A stretch of DNA of 64,000 bases from assembly GCF_918698245.1 (NCBI RefSeq), contig NZ_CAKKMS010000003.1:558001-622000 (forward strand), given 5' to 3'. Numbering within the stretch: the stretch's first letter is position 1; each line of letters starts with the position of its first letter. Shown one piece after another: positions 9,085 through 18,096 of the stretch. The DNA is from Pedobacter sp. Bi126. Its GTDB lineage: Bacteria; Bacteroidota; Bacteroidia; Sphingobacteriales; Sphingobacteriaceae. The position numbers and the translations under genes are program-made. Below the pieces are notes generated by a model. That model saw only the letters and a list, made by a program, of their open reading frames with translations. It was not told the origin of the DNA and did no database searches.

Positions 9085-10110
9085 CTACCCGCCTTTTTGT
9101 AGCGTAAAAGCAAAGGTTGTGCCTATGCCTGGCGTACTTCTTACCGAAATGGTTTGTTGGTGTGCCTCTAAAATGTGTTTTACAATGGCTAAACCTAAAC
9201 CTGTGCCTCCAACTTCTCTCGCCCGGTGGGTATCAATGCGATAAAAACGCTCAAATAAACGCAACAAATGTTTTTCTTCTATACCGATGCCGTTATCGGT
9301 AACTTCGATCAAAACCTGATCGTGCAGTTCAAAAATTTTAATGGCTGTTTCGCCACCATCAATGCCATACTTAATACTGTTTACCAGCAAGTTAATTAAC
9401 ACCTGCCTAATCTTTTCGCGATCGGCCGAAACCAATGTAATGGCAGTATATTTATCTTTAAAAAAGAGTTTAATGTTTTTTGCTTCAGCGCGGTCTTCGA
9501 GGTTTTCCATTACCTCTTTTGCCAATTGCACAAAATCGAATTTTTGGTAGTTAATTGGCGATTCGCCTGTTTCTAACTTTGAAATAACATCTAAATCATT
9601 AATTAAATAACTCAGTCGCTCTACATTGTTTTCAGCTTTTTTTAGAAACAATACAGCCTGATCCGGGTCATCTACCAAACAGTCCTGTAGCGTTTCGATA
9701 TAACCTTGAATGGCAAAAAGCGGGGTTTTAAACTCGTGCGAAACATTTGAAAGGAATTCTCTTCTAAACTGTTCCTGTTTTTTTAATAAATCTATTTCTT
9801 TTTTCTTTGCACCCGCCCACTCCTTTACTTCTTGCTCTACATCATTAATCGGATCAGAACTCACGTACTCGCCGAGGGCATCTTTTAAATCTTTACCTAA
9901 TTTAAGGTTATGGATGAGCTTGTAAATGAGTTTAATTTTGGTGTAAATATATTTCTCGAGCAAATAATAAAAAACCAAAAAACTGCACAAAAATGATACG
10001 CCAAAAGAAATAGCCATGTAATACAGGCTATGCTGAAAATAAAAATTAACCATCCCGATGGAAAGACCAACGGCGAGAGCAGTAAATAGAACCAGCACAC
10101 TTAATTTCAT
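9085..10110 (-). CDS. PhoR-like sensor histidine kinase
   Basis: This 341-residue membrane kinase has two helices at about residues 4-24 and 30-51, a short linker, a HisKA domain with the phosphoacceptor His125 in [10 protein letters not shown], and a C-terminal ATPase domain with the N box ([12 protein letters not shown]), G1 box ([10 protein letters not shown]) and G2 box (GGTGLGLAI). The tiny periplasmic loop and the absence of HAMP or PAS domains match PhoR-type kinases of the phylum. The neighbouring phosphate transporter operon supports a phosphate role, but no response regulator gene is adjacent, so the partner is encoded elsewhere. A terminator for secG lies upstream, so it has its own promoter. 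Confidence 0.88.
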   Translation of the reverse strand: MKLSVLVLFTALAVGLSIGMVNFYFQHSLYYMAISFGVSFLCSFLVFYYLLEKYIYTKIKLIYKLIHNLKLGKDLKDALGEYVSSDPINDVEQEVKEWAGAKKKEIDLLKKQEQFRREFLSNVSHEFKTPLFAIQGYIETLQDCLVDDPDQAVLFLKKAENNVERLSYLINDLDVISKLETGESPINYQKFDFVQLAKEVMENLEDRAEAKNIKLFFKDKYTAITLVSADREKIRQVLINLLVNSIKYGIDGGETAIKIFELHDQVLIEVTDNGIGIEEKHLLRLFERFYRIDTHRAREVGGTGLGLAIVKHILEAHQQTISVRSTPGIGTTFAFTLQKGG

Positions 10111-10183
10111 GCTGCAATTTAAAGCTTTTTATGTTAAATGTGTGTTAAGAGACAAAGGGTTGATTCATTTTTTACGGAATGTT

Positions 10184-10221
10184 AAAAAACAAAAAAGCTT
10201 TCCCTTTTTGAGGAAAGCTTT
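10184..10221 (-). terminator. Terminator after secG
   Basis: A perfect ten-base stem (AAAGCTTTCC with GGAAAGCTTT, eight-base loop) is followed on the minus strand by a T-rich tract. It closes the miaB-to-secG gene series. Confidence 0.85.
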
Positions 10222-10243
10222 ATAAAATACGGGTAAGTATTAC

Positions 10244-10606
10244 TTATTTCTTTGTCGAGTCTGTTTTAGCCGGAGTCGTAGCAGCAGGTTTAGTGCTGTT
10301 TAAACTTCCGCCAAGTGGAGATGGTGATGGTGTTTTATCTAAACGCTCTTGTATAGCTGAGTTTCCAACTGCTGCAGTACCACCGCTGGTTTTAGCAATT
10401 GTAGTAACGGCAAGGGTTAACACTACGATCAGAGTTAACAATACCCACGATCCTTTTTCTAAAACATCGCCGGTACGCTGTACACCAAACATGTTACTGG
10501 TGCCACCACCTGTAGCTAAACCTCCGCCTTTAGGGTTTTGTACTAAAACAAATAAGCCTAAGGCCACACACGCAATAATTAATAAAATGATTAAAAAGGT
10601 TACCAT
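10244..10606 (-). CDS. secG: SecG, preprotein translocase subunit
   Basis: This 120-residue protein is the small SecG subunit of the SecYEG channel. It has two membrane helices, at about residues 2-24 and 53-75. Between them is the conserved QNPKGGGLA..GG loop, which ends in SNMFGVQRTGDVLEKG. The C-terminus beyond residue 80 is a Pro/Thr/Ser/Lys-rich tail of about 40 residues, a common extension in this phylum. The gene starts 14 bases after the TPR-protein gene, so the two are cotranscribed, and a strong terminator follows. Confidence 0.95.
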   Translation of the reverse strand: MVTFLIILLIIACVALGLFVLVQNPKGGGLATGGGTSNMFGVQRTGDVLEKGSWVLLTLIVVLTLAVTTIAKTSGGTAAVGNSAIQERLDKTPSPSPLGGSLNSTKPAATTPAKTDSTKK

Positions 10607-10620
10607 GGTAATATTATATT

Positions 10621-11670
10621 TTAAAATTTCTTTTCTATAGATTGGATAAGGTCGGCAAAGTAACGGCTTTTTTCCGGATATTTCAAACTTAATTTTTTAT
10701 AAGTATCTATGGCTTTGTGGTAAAGCATTTGCTCGATATAAATTTTGGCTAAAGTCTCCGAAACAAGGTCGTAATTGTCTTCTGCACTTTTCTTTGCCTT
10801 ATTTTCATTGTCAATCTGTTCTGGCTTCGGCGGCTTGATTGTTGGATCTTCTTTTAAGAACCGCTCGATAATTTCAGCTCCCTTTGCATCTTTAATTTCG
10901 GCAGAAGGATATTCTGCTAAATGATCGGCTACCTCGAAAGGCGTTTGAATGTGAAAGATATGCTCTACATATTGCTGTTGAAACTCAGCCCTTTCTTGCT
11001 GCTGGTTGTTCTGCGGCTGTGGTTTTACTTTACCAGCGTTAGGGCGGGCATAAGGCTGAAAAATCTGCTCGTGCTCTTTACGGGTTTTAGCCAACCACCA
11101 TAAAAACGTGTACGGAAGCTTATCGTCATTATATTGCGAAACAAAATTCCTTTCGGGCTCATCAGGAACAACCGTTTCAATTTCTGGTACGGTCGTAACC
11201 ACATCGGTACTTAATTTCTGTTCAAAGGCAAAGAAATCGGTAGCAGCTACACTTTCAATAAAAGAATCATCATCTGCAGGTAAGTCCATTAAGTGACTAT
11301 CAATACCCGGCAGGCGATTTGGTATTTCTATAGGAGTTACTGGGTTTTCTGAGTGAAGATCCGGAGCTAATTCTCCTATTTCTTCAAAAACTACCTGTTC
11401 ATCCTGTGTATTTTCAGCAACTACCTCGTTAATTTTTTCTTCTTCTGTTGCTTCACGAACTGAAACCATATTTAATATATGGAACAGTACATGCCCCTGG
11501 CTATAAAGTGCTGCTTTTGGTACTGCTGATGCATTAGCCTTGGCTAACAGTAAATGAATGGGCTGGGCATATGGAAATTGCGCCACCATTTCCTGCAACA
11601 TGGATACATGCTCTGGTCCAACCTTTCCAGGTTGCGCAAGTAAATCTGCCAGTAGCTTTTTGTTATCCAT
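10621..11670 (-). CDS. Conserved TPR-like cytoplasmic protein upstream of secG
   Basis: This 349-residue protein has no signal peptide or membrane helix. The N-terminus (LLAQPGKVGPEHVSMLQEMV) is helical. The centre is acidic and low-complexity (about residues 75-170), and a Gln/Asn-rich stretch follows near 215-235. The C-terminus resembles one or two TPR units (ETLAKIYIEQMLYHKAIDTYKKL). Proteins of this layout are often found between lptE and secG in the phylum; I know of no assigned function. Its place between LPS-transport and Sec genes suggests an envelope-biogenesis role, but this is inference. Confidence 0.8.
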   Translation of the reverse strand: MDNKKLLADLLAQPGKVGPEHVSMLQEMVAQFPYAQPIHLLLAKANASAVPKAALYSQGHVLFHILNMVSVREATEEEKINEVVAENTQDEQVVFEEIGELAPDLHSENPVTPIEIPNRLPGIDSHLMDLPADDDSFIESVAATDFFAFEQKLSTDVVTTVPEIETVVPDEPERNFVSQYNDDKLPYTFLWWLAKTRKEHEQIFQPYARPNAGKVKPQPQNNQQQERAEFQQQYVEHIFHIQTPFEVADHLAEYPSAEIKDAKGAEIIERFLKEDPTIKPPKPEQIDNENKAKKSAEDNYDLVSETLAKIYIEQMLYHKAIDTYKKLSLKYPEKSRYFADLIQSIEKKF

Positions 11671-11744
11671 TATCGAGGTTTGCCGCTAAGTTAAAAAAAT
11701 GTAGACGGGTTTTGAAAATTTTGTCTTTTAGAATCCTGCTTTAT

Positions 11745-12257
11745 TTACCACTGTGCAAATGCACGGTTAAAAATATCTTCCGATAATTGTTTGTTAATAT
11801 TTTCGATGGCTCCAGGCAATAAGGTTTGAATTGGTGCCCCATTGATCGGAAAATCGAAATATCTGGTAAAGCTTTCTTCAAAACTTTCTTTTTCGTGTTC
11901 TTTTATATTGTTCTTATACTTTACCGAAACGGTTATGGTTAATCTGTTTGCACCTGAAGTAGGTGTAGCACTATTTTGAAGCGCAACCGGCTTAATATCA
12001 TAGCCCGTTATTCTTCCTTCAAACGATGCATCGCCTTCGCCTGTGGGAGAAATAATCAATTTGGTCTGATTACGGATCCGGCTCTTTAACGATTCGGTAA
12101 TCTGGTTACTTAGTGTTGGTACCACTAATGGCGCATTATTTTCGAATACCCGAACAACCACCGTTTTTAATCCTGTTGTTGATGCCCCACTGAATTTATA
12201 AGAGCAGGCGCTCAATATTGAAGCAACAAGGATTAAAGCAAATATTTTTATTTTCAT
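11745..12257 (-). CDS. lptE: LptE, LPS-assembly outer-membrane lipoprotein
   Basis: This 170-residue lipoprotein has a signal peptide ending in the lipobox LSAC (Cys18), followed by SYKFSGAS, a typical start for Bacteroidota LptE. LptE plugs the LptD barrel that inserts lipopolysaccharide into the outer leaflet. The body shows the family features VRVFENNAP, an NQITESLKSRI helix and GRITGYDIKPV. I chose the ATG at 12257 because it starts the signal peptide; the reading frame extends 13 codons further upstream without an obvious start signal. It lies between the sigma-54 activator and the TPR gene on the same strand. Confidence 0.88.
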   Translation of the reverse strand: MKIKIFALILVASILSACSYKFSGASTTGLKTVVVRVFENNAPLVVPTLSNQITESLKSRIRNQTKLIISPTGEGDASFEGRITGYDIKPVALQNSATPTSGANRLTITVSVKYKNNIKEHEKESFEESFTRYFDFPINGAPIQTLLPGAIENINKQLSEDIFNRAFAQW

Positions 12258-12381
12258 TAGTTGTATAATTGTTTTCAATGCCATTTTTACTTGCATTTAT
12301 TTTCTCAATGGTGTTCAAGAGAACGCTTCGCTTAGTTAATGCGCTCACAAAAGCGCGGTTTGTTTTTTTAAGGCGACGAAC

Positions 12382-13629
12382 TTATAAATTTAATTCTTTA
12401 ATTTTTCTGTACAGGGTACGCTCTGAAATGCCCAGTTCTTGTGCAGCAAACTTACGTTTACCCTTGTGTTTTTTTAATGCTTTTTTAATCAGATCCGATT
12501 CTTTATCCACTAATGATAAAGATTCTTCTACCTCTTCGGCCTCATGTGCAAAATAATCAGCATTGTTATTGTTGTTGTTGTTATTATTGCTTGGTGTAGG
12601 TTGTTGAATGGTAAAGGCATGCTCTTGCCCTGCGGGCAGTTCCACATCGCGATATAGCTGATTGATATACTGAGGATTATCTGCCAAAACGGTAGCGGTA
12701 TTTCCGCCGTGCTGAATAATTTCGGCAACAAGTTTTTTAAGCTCAACCATATCCTTTTTCATATCGAAGAGTACCTTGTACAAAATATCTCTTTCTGTAA
12801 AATCTTCTTTCGACTGAGAATTAATCGTCATTGGCAGGTTACTTCCGGCCTCGTTCGGGATATAGTTTAAAATGGCTTGTCCGGTTACATTCCGGTCTTT
12901 TTCCAATACGCAGATCTGCTCGGCAATATTTTTTAACTGACGAACATTACCCGGCCAGCTATAATTGGTTAAGATCTGAATGGCATCTGGCTCCAAATGT
13001 AATGCAGGGCTACGGTATTTATCGCTAAAATCGGCAGAGAATTTTCTGAATAATAAATAAATATCTTCTTTACGCTCTTGCAAAGCCGGTATGCGCAATG
13101 GAACGGTATTTAACCTGTAATATAAATCTTCGCGGAATTTTCCGTTTTTAACGCGGTTATATACATCAACATTGGTTGCCGCAATAATGCGGACGTCTGT
13201 TTTCTGAACTTTAGATGAGCCTACGCGCAAGTATTCGCCGCTTTCTAAAATACGCAGCAAACGTGCCTGTGTACCCAAAGGCAGCTCAGCAACCTCATCT
13301 AAAAAAATGGTTCCGCCGTTTGCTACTTCAAAGTAACCTTTACGTGCCTCGTGTGCACCTGTAAAAGATCCTTTCTCGTGACCAAACAATTCAGAATCAA
13401 TGGTTCCTTCGGGAATGGCGCCGCAGTTTACAGCAATAAAAGCACCGTGTTTACGGGCACTCATTTGATGGATAATCTGCGAGAACACCTCTTTACCACT
13501 ACCACTTTCGCCTGTTATTAACACCGACATATCAGTTGGTGCTACCTGGCTTGCAATATCGATGGCACGGTTAAGCAATGGCGAATTGCCAATAATACCG
13601 AACCGTTGTTTAATATTTTGTGTATCCAT
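12382..13629 (-). CDS. Sigma-54-dependent Fis-family transcriptional activator
   Basis: This 415-residue protein is an AAA+ activator of RpoN-containing polymerase with no N-terminal receiver or sensor domain. The Walker A motif GESGSGKE lies at 40-47, the sigma-54 contact loop at 87-92 reads GSFTGA (canonical GAFTGA), and Walker B is FLDEVAEL near 111. The C-terminal Fis helix-turn-helix is clear (AAQELGISERTLYRKI). Between ATPase and DNA-binding domains is a flexible linker with a run of nine asparagines (residues 348-356). Without a sensor domain it may be controlled by its level or by a partner. It sits between miaB and lptE, a conserved order in the phylum as I recall. Confidence 0.92.
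   Translation of the reverse strand: MDTQNIKQRFGIIGNSPLLNRAIDIASQVAPTDMSVLITGESGSGKEVFSQIIHQMSARKHGAFIAVNCGAIPEGTIDSELFGHEKGSFTGAHEARKGYFEVANGGTIFLDEVAELPLGTQARLLRILESGEYLRVGSSKVQKTDVRIIAATNVDVYNRVKNGKFREDLYYRLNTVPLRIPALQERKEDIYLLFRKFSADFSDKYRSPALHLEPDAIQILTNYSWPGNVRQLKNIAEQICVLEKDRNVTGQAILNYIPNEAGSNLPMTINSQSKEDFTERDILYKVLFDMKKDMVELKKLVAEIIQHGGNTATVLADNPQYINQLYRDVELPAGQEHAFTIQQPTPSNNNNNNNNNADYFAHEAEEVEESLSLVDKESDLIKKALKKHKGKRKFAAQELGISERTLYRKIKELNL
12562..12588 (-). repeat. Asn-codon microsatellite inside the sigma-54 activator gene
   Basis: Nine consecutive AAT/AAC codons encode residues 348-356 in the interdomain linker. Length variation here would stay in frame in three-base steps. Confidence 0.8.
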
Positions 13630-13698
13630 TCTTTAGATTTGAGTATTGAGATTTGAGATATTAGACCTTACGCCTCTTGCCTTCTACCCTCTACCTTT

Positions 13699-15114
13699 TT
13701 AAACTATTTTACCTATTAACGTAGCTGATGTACATTTTTCGATAAATACATTTGCATACTGGCCTGGTTTAACGCCTTCAATTGCAGGAAAAATTGCCAT
13801 GGCTCCGCTATCTCCTCTTCCGCAATAATCCAGATCGGACTTTTTAGAAGTGCCTTCAATTAAAACACGAACAGTTTTACCCACCCACTCTTGTAAGCGC
13901 ATTAACGAATGTGCTTGTTGCTTAGCTAAAATCTCAGCTAAACGGCGTTTTTTTACTTCCTCAGGAATATCATCTTCTAATTTACGGGCAGCTAAAGTTC
14001 CTGGTCTTTCAGAATAAGTGAAGTTATATGCAAAATCATATTCTACGTAATCCATCATACTCAGGGTTTCTTGATGCTCTTCTTCTGTTTCAGTACAGAA
14101 ACCAGCGATGATATCGGTAGAAATTGCACAACCCGGAATAATGTTACGGATAGCATCAATACGATTAATATACCATTCGCGGGTATAAGTCCTGTTCATT
14201 AGCTCCAATATGCGGGTATTACCCGATTGAACTGGCAAGTGGATATAGTTACAGATGTTATCGTATTTAGCAATGGTATGTAAAACCTCGTCGGTAATAT
14301 CTTTTGGATGCGAAGTAGAAAAACGTACCCTTAAATCAGGGCTAACCAAAGCTGTTTGCTCCAAAAGTTGCGCAAAGTTTACGGTTTCTGTTCCATCTTC
14401 CGATGTCCAGGTATATGAATCTACGTTTTGGCCTAAAAGTGTAACCTCGCGATAACCGGCCTCAAATAAGCCTCTTGCTTCTTCTATAATGGAATGGGCA
14501 TCGCGGCTCCGTTCGCGGCCACGCGTAAAAGGAACCACGCAGAAAGAACACATGTTATTGCAGCCGCGGGTAATGGAAATAAAGGCGGTAATTCCATTGC
14601 TGTTTAAACGCACCGGACTAATATCTGCATAAGTTTCTTCGCGGGATAAAAGTACATTAACCGCTTTATGTCCACTTTCTACCTGTTCAATTAAGTTAGG
14701 CAGATCGCGGTAAGCATCAGGGCCTACTACTACATCAACCAACCGCTCTTCTTCTAAAAATTTAGATTTTAAACGTTCTGCCATGCAGCCCAAAACCCCA
14801 ACAATTAACTTTGGGTTACGGCGTTTTTCGACACCAAACTGCGATAAACGGTTCCTAACCCTGGTTTCTGCATTTTCGCGGATAGAGCAGGTATTGATGA
14901 AGATCACATCGGCCTGGTGATAATCCCCTGTGGTTTCAAATCCTGTTTCAGAAAGAATAGAGGCAACAATTTCACTATCAGCAAAATTCATTGCACAACC
15001 ATAACTTTCGATGTATAATTTACGGGCGTCGGCTTTAATTGGTGTATCTAAAATTAAAGCTTCACCTTGCCTGGCTTCATCGTGCGTCTTATCCTGTACT
15101 TGTAAATCAATCAT
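13699..15114 (-). CDS. miaB: MiaB, tRNA-2-methylthio-N6-dimethylallyladenosine synthase
   Basis: This 471-residue radical SAM methylthiotransferase adds the methylthio group to i6A37 of tRNAs reading UNN codons. The N-terminal UPF0004 domain carries Cys40, Cys76 and Cys110 for one iron-sulfur cluster. The radical SAM domain has C185xxxC189xxC192 for the second. A C-terminal TRAM domain starts near residue 405 ([12 protein letters not shown]). IESYGCAMN and [10 protein letters not shown] match MiaB better than the MtaB or RimO paralogues. It is the first gene of the series running to secG. A TATTTTTG box near 15140 may be its promoter. Confidence 0.96.
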   Translation of the reverse strand: MIDLQVQDKTHDEARQGEALILDTPIKADARKLYIESYGCAMNFADSEIVASILSETGFETTGDYHQADVIFINTCSIRENAETRVRNRLSQFGVEKRRNPKLIVGVLGCMAERLKSKFLEEERLVDVVVGPDAYRDLPNLIEQVESGHKAVNVLLSREETYADISPVRLNSNGITAFISITRGCNNMCSFCVVPFTRGRERSRDAHSIIEEARGLFEAGYREVTLLGQNVDSYTWTSEDGTETVNFAQLLEQTALVSPDLRVRFSTSHPKDITDEVLHTIAKYDNICNYIHLPVQSGNTRILELMNRTYTREWYINRIDAIRNIIPGCAISTDIIAGFCTETEEEHQETLSMMDYVEYDFAYNFTYSERPGTLAARKLEDDIPEEVKKRRLAEILAKQQAHSLMRLQEWVGKTVRVLIEGTSKKSDLDYCGRGDSGAMAIFPAIEGVKPGQYANVFIEKCTSATLIGKIV

Positions 15115-16240
15115 TATTTAAAAACATTTTGGGGATTGCAAAAATACATAAATAAAATTAAAAGTGACAAATTGACATATTTTGTTTAAATGTTTACAGT
15201 ACGATTATGATAATAGTTATTAGTTGATCAGTTTGCGTTGGCGGGAAAAACTTTCAAGATAGGGTTTTGGAAAGGGGTGGTTCGATTATTATGGCGGGGT
15301 TCAGCCCCGCCCCCGCTTCTGCCCCAATTGAAAAAATTGTGGCATCCCGCTACGGTCGGGTTTAGATTACAGCTGTTCTTGCTACTATGAGAGATTTTCC
15401 GTGCTACCGTCCTAACCCATCTAACCCTTGGCGAAGCGGTACCCTGCAGGCTGGAGGCACGACGGCCAAAGCGTACAAGCGAAGCAAAGGAACAAACAAT
15501 GTTTCTTGTACTGCCCTTGCGCTCCAAAAAATTAATAATTCCTTTTTATAAAATAAGTCAGGATGTTTTTGAAAATGTATGCTTCGGTGCCCATGGAGGA
15601 CTGCAGCCCCGCTATCCCTACTGCCGATAGAAAAAATCGGCATTCGTACTATCGGGTTTAGATTACAGCTGTTCTTGCTACTATGAGGGGTTTTCCATGC
15701 TACCGCCCTAACACACCTAGCCCTTGGCGAAGCGGTATCCTGCAGGCTGGAGGCACGACAGCCAAAGCGTAGAAGCGAAGCAAAGGAACAAACAATGTTT
15801 CTTATACTGCCCTTGCGCTCCAAAAAATTAATAATTCCTTTTTATAAAATAAATCAGGATGTTTTTGAAAATGTAGGCTCCGGTGCCAATGGCGGGCTGC
15901 AGCCCCGCTATCCCTACTGCCGATAGAAAAAATCGGCATTCGTACTATCGGGTTTAGATTACAGCTGTTCTTGCTACTATGAGGGGTTTTCCGTGCTGCC
16001 GTCCTAACCCATCTAGCCCTTGGCGAAGCGGTACCCTGCAGGCAGGAGGTACGACGGCCAAAGCGTACAAGCGAAGCAAAGGAGCAAACAATGTTGCTTA
16101 TACTGCCCTTGCGCTCCAAAAAATAATTTCAACTATAAAGCATCCGTAGTTTCTCTTTGGTCTTTCTGCTTGAGTCTTTTGCCTTGCCCCTAAAAAACCT
16201 TTCGCGCTTCTATCTGTTACCTATCGATAAGCCATAACAA
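15115..16240. other. Intergenic region filled by a tandem repeat array
   Basis: The 1.1-kb gap between miaB and the first AsmA-like gene is mostly the 296-bp tandem array at about 15240-16127. Long minus-strand frames across it begin with MERKGS in each unit. They are by-products of the repeat: 296 is not a multiple of three, and each frame runs into the next unit out of register. I see no real gene. Confidence 0.75.
15240..16127. repeat. Three tandem copies of a 296-bp unit
   Basis: Landmarks recur at exact 296-base steps: TTTAGATTACAGCTGTTCTT at 15361, 15657 and 15953, and GCGCTCCAAAAAA near 15520, 15816 and 16112. All units share CTGCAGG and GCGAAGCGGTA blocks. Units two and three are nearly identical, while the left half of unit one is diverged. 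A degenerate relative lies on the other strand at about 35183-35320. No transposase or obvious target-site duplication is visible. Confidence 0.9.
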
Positions 16241-18028
16241 ATGACAGCTCAGCATAGAAATAAAGTTTGGATCTGGATAGGAAGCATATTCGGCATATTG
16301 ATTTTAACTGTTGCATTTGGCGCCATGTTTTTAAGCGCCCGATGGAAACCTATATTGACCGAAAAAATTAAGTCTGGGGTTTATAATGGCTCGCACCATT
16401 TATACCGGATAGATTTTAAAAGCATTAACTTGAATGTTATTACAGGTAGCCTGGCACTGCGCAATGTTACGCTAATACCCGATACGGCTGTTTTTGATAG
16501 CTTAAAGAAAAAACAACTAGCACCTGCACATACTTTCGAGCTTAAATTAAAGAAACTACAGATCAGCCGTGTTGGAATATTAACGGCCTACTTTAAAAAA
16601 CGGATAGATGTAAATGAAATCCTTTTACAAAAGCCATCTATCAATATGATTTTTAACAAAGTAACCAGGAAACCCGATAGCATAAAAGATGAAAAATCGC
16701 TTTATGAACAGATTTCGAAAACCTTTAAATCGGTACATGTTAAAAGCATTAAAATTATAGATGCAGATTTCGATTACATCAACAAAACCGCAGCAAAAAA
16801 AACCAAAAATTCAATCAAACACCTCGATATTAACATTAAAGATTTCCTGTTGGATTCACTTTCGGGCAATGATACAACTAGGTTTTACTATATAAAAGAT
16901 GCATCTTTTCAGATTGCGGGTTATAAATCGATAACGAAAGATAAAATGTACGCAATGAAAGTTGATACCATTAAAGGCTCTACTGCATCAAAAAAAATAA
17001 CGGTTAAAGGATTTAAACTTACCCCATTGTACGATGAGCTTACTTTTGCCAGAAAATACAAGATCCAGAAAGACCGGTATAACTTCAGTTTTGATAAAAT
17101 AGAATTTAACGGCGTCGATTATATTGGTTTAAATACCGACCAGAAACTGCATGCAAAATCGCTGAGGATTGGCCCGGCAAATGTAGAAGTTTTTATGAGC
17201 CGCGAATCGCCGCCACCACCGGGTTTTGATAAAGGCCGAAACTACCCGCATATGGCCCTAAAAAGATTAAACATACCTACCCTGATTGATACCGTAAAGC
17301 TGAGAAACATTAATGTTAAATATGCTGAATTTAACCCGGCGAGTAAAAAAATTGGATCAGTTGACTTTAAGGCACTAACAGGAAACATTTTAAACGTAAC
17401 CAACGATAGTTTACAATTGCGCAAAAAGAGCCATGCCCTGGCAGATTTAAACTCGCTTTTAATGGGTACCGGAAAGCTGAATGTAAAAATCGATTTCAAC
17501 CTTACCGATAATAATGGTGCATTTACCTATAGTGGGAATCTGGGTAAATTTGATCTGAAAAACTTAAACCCGCTATCGAAAGCCCTGGGTTTAATAGAGA
17601 TAGAAAGCGGCGATGTGCAACATATCGATTTTAGCGCAAATGGAAATTTAAGATCTGCATCGGGCAAGATGAACATGCTGTACACAAACCTGAAAATAAA
17701 GCTCTTATCAGATAATATTGATGGCGAGGGAACCAAAGAAAAAGGCTTTTTATCTTTTTTGGCCAATGTCATTTTAGTTAAAAACGAAAATCCACAAAAA
17801 GGCGAAGCACCAAGAACAGCAAGCATGGCCAATACGAGAATTAATTCGGCCTCCTTTTTTAACCTGATGTGGAAAACCGTTTTTGTAGGTATAAAGGATA
17901 TCGTAGGCGTTGGCGTGGTACCCGAAAAGAATCCGGTAAAACAGCAAAAAGTAATCGCAAAGAAAATAAGGGAACAAAAAAGGGCAGACAGAAAAGCAGC
18001 GCGGAAGGCCCAGAGAGAAAAAAACTGA
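16241..18028 (+). CDS. AsmA-like membrane-anchored protein
   Basis: This 595-residue protein has one N-terminal membrane helix (about residues 10-30) and a long periplasmic beta-rich body ending in a basic tail (KKIREQKRADRKAARKAQ). The layout of an RWKPILTEKI entry segment, repeated strands of alternating polarity, and a late segment (LGLIEIESGDVQHIDFSANG) resembles the AsmA/DUF748 group. Those proteins bridge the periplasm and are linked to lipid movement to the outer membrane. The family call rests on pattern, not on an exact motif. A paralogue follows after 68 bases, so this is a gene duplication. Confidence 0.65.
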   Translation: MTAQHRNKVWIWIGSIFGILILTVAFGAMFLSARWKPILTEKIKSGVYNGSHHLYRIDFKSINLNVITGSLALRNVTLIPDTAVFDSLKKKQLAPAHTFELKLKKLQISRVGILTAYFKKRIDVNEILLQKPSINMIFNKVTRKPDSIKDEKSLYEQISKTFKSVHVKSIKIIDADFDYINKTAAKKTKNSIKHLDINIKDFLLDSLSGNDTTRFYYIKDASFQIAGYKSITKDKMYAMKVDTIKGSTASKKITVKGFKLTPLYDELTFARKYKIQKDRYNFSFDKIEFNGVDYIGLNTDQKLHAKSLRIGPANVEVFMSRESPPPPGFDKGRNYPHMALKRLNIPTLIDTVKLRNINVKYAEFNPASKKIGSVDFKALTGNILNVTNDSLQLRKKSHALADLNSLLMGTGKLNVKIDFNLTDNNGAFTYSGNLGKFDLKNLNPLSKALGLIEIESGDVQHIDFSANGNLRSASGKMNMLYTNLKIKLLSDNIDGEGTKEKGFLSFLANVILVKNENPQKGEAPRTASMANTRINSASFFNLMWKTVFVGIKDIVGVGVVPEKNPVKQQKVIAKKIREQKRADRKAARKAQREKN

Positions 18029-18096
18029 TCTTACATTTTTCAAATATATGTTTATAACCGTATATTGCTAATAAAACCACAGCCGCTCATTTTTTA

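Noticed and set aside
15228..16119. Three minus-strand frames beginning MERKGS
   Set aside because: They repeat because the DNA repeats at 296 bases. They change reading frame from one unit to the next and have no recognisable domain.
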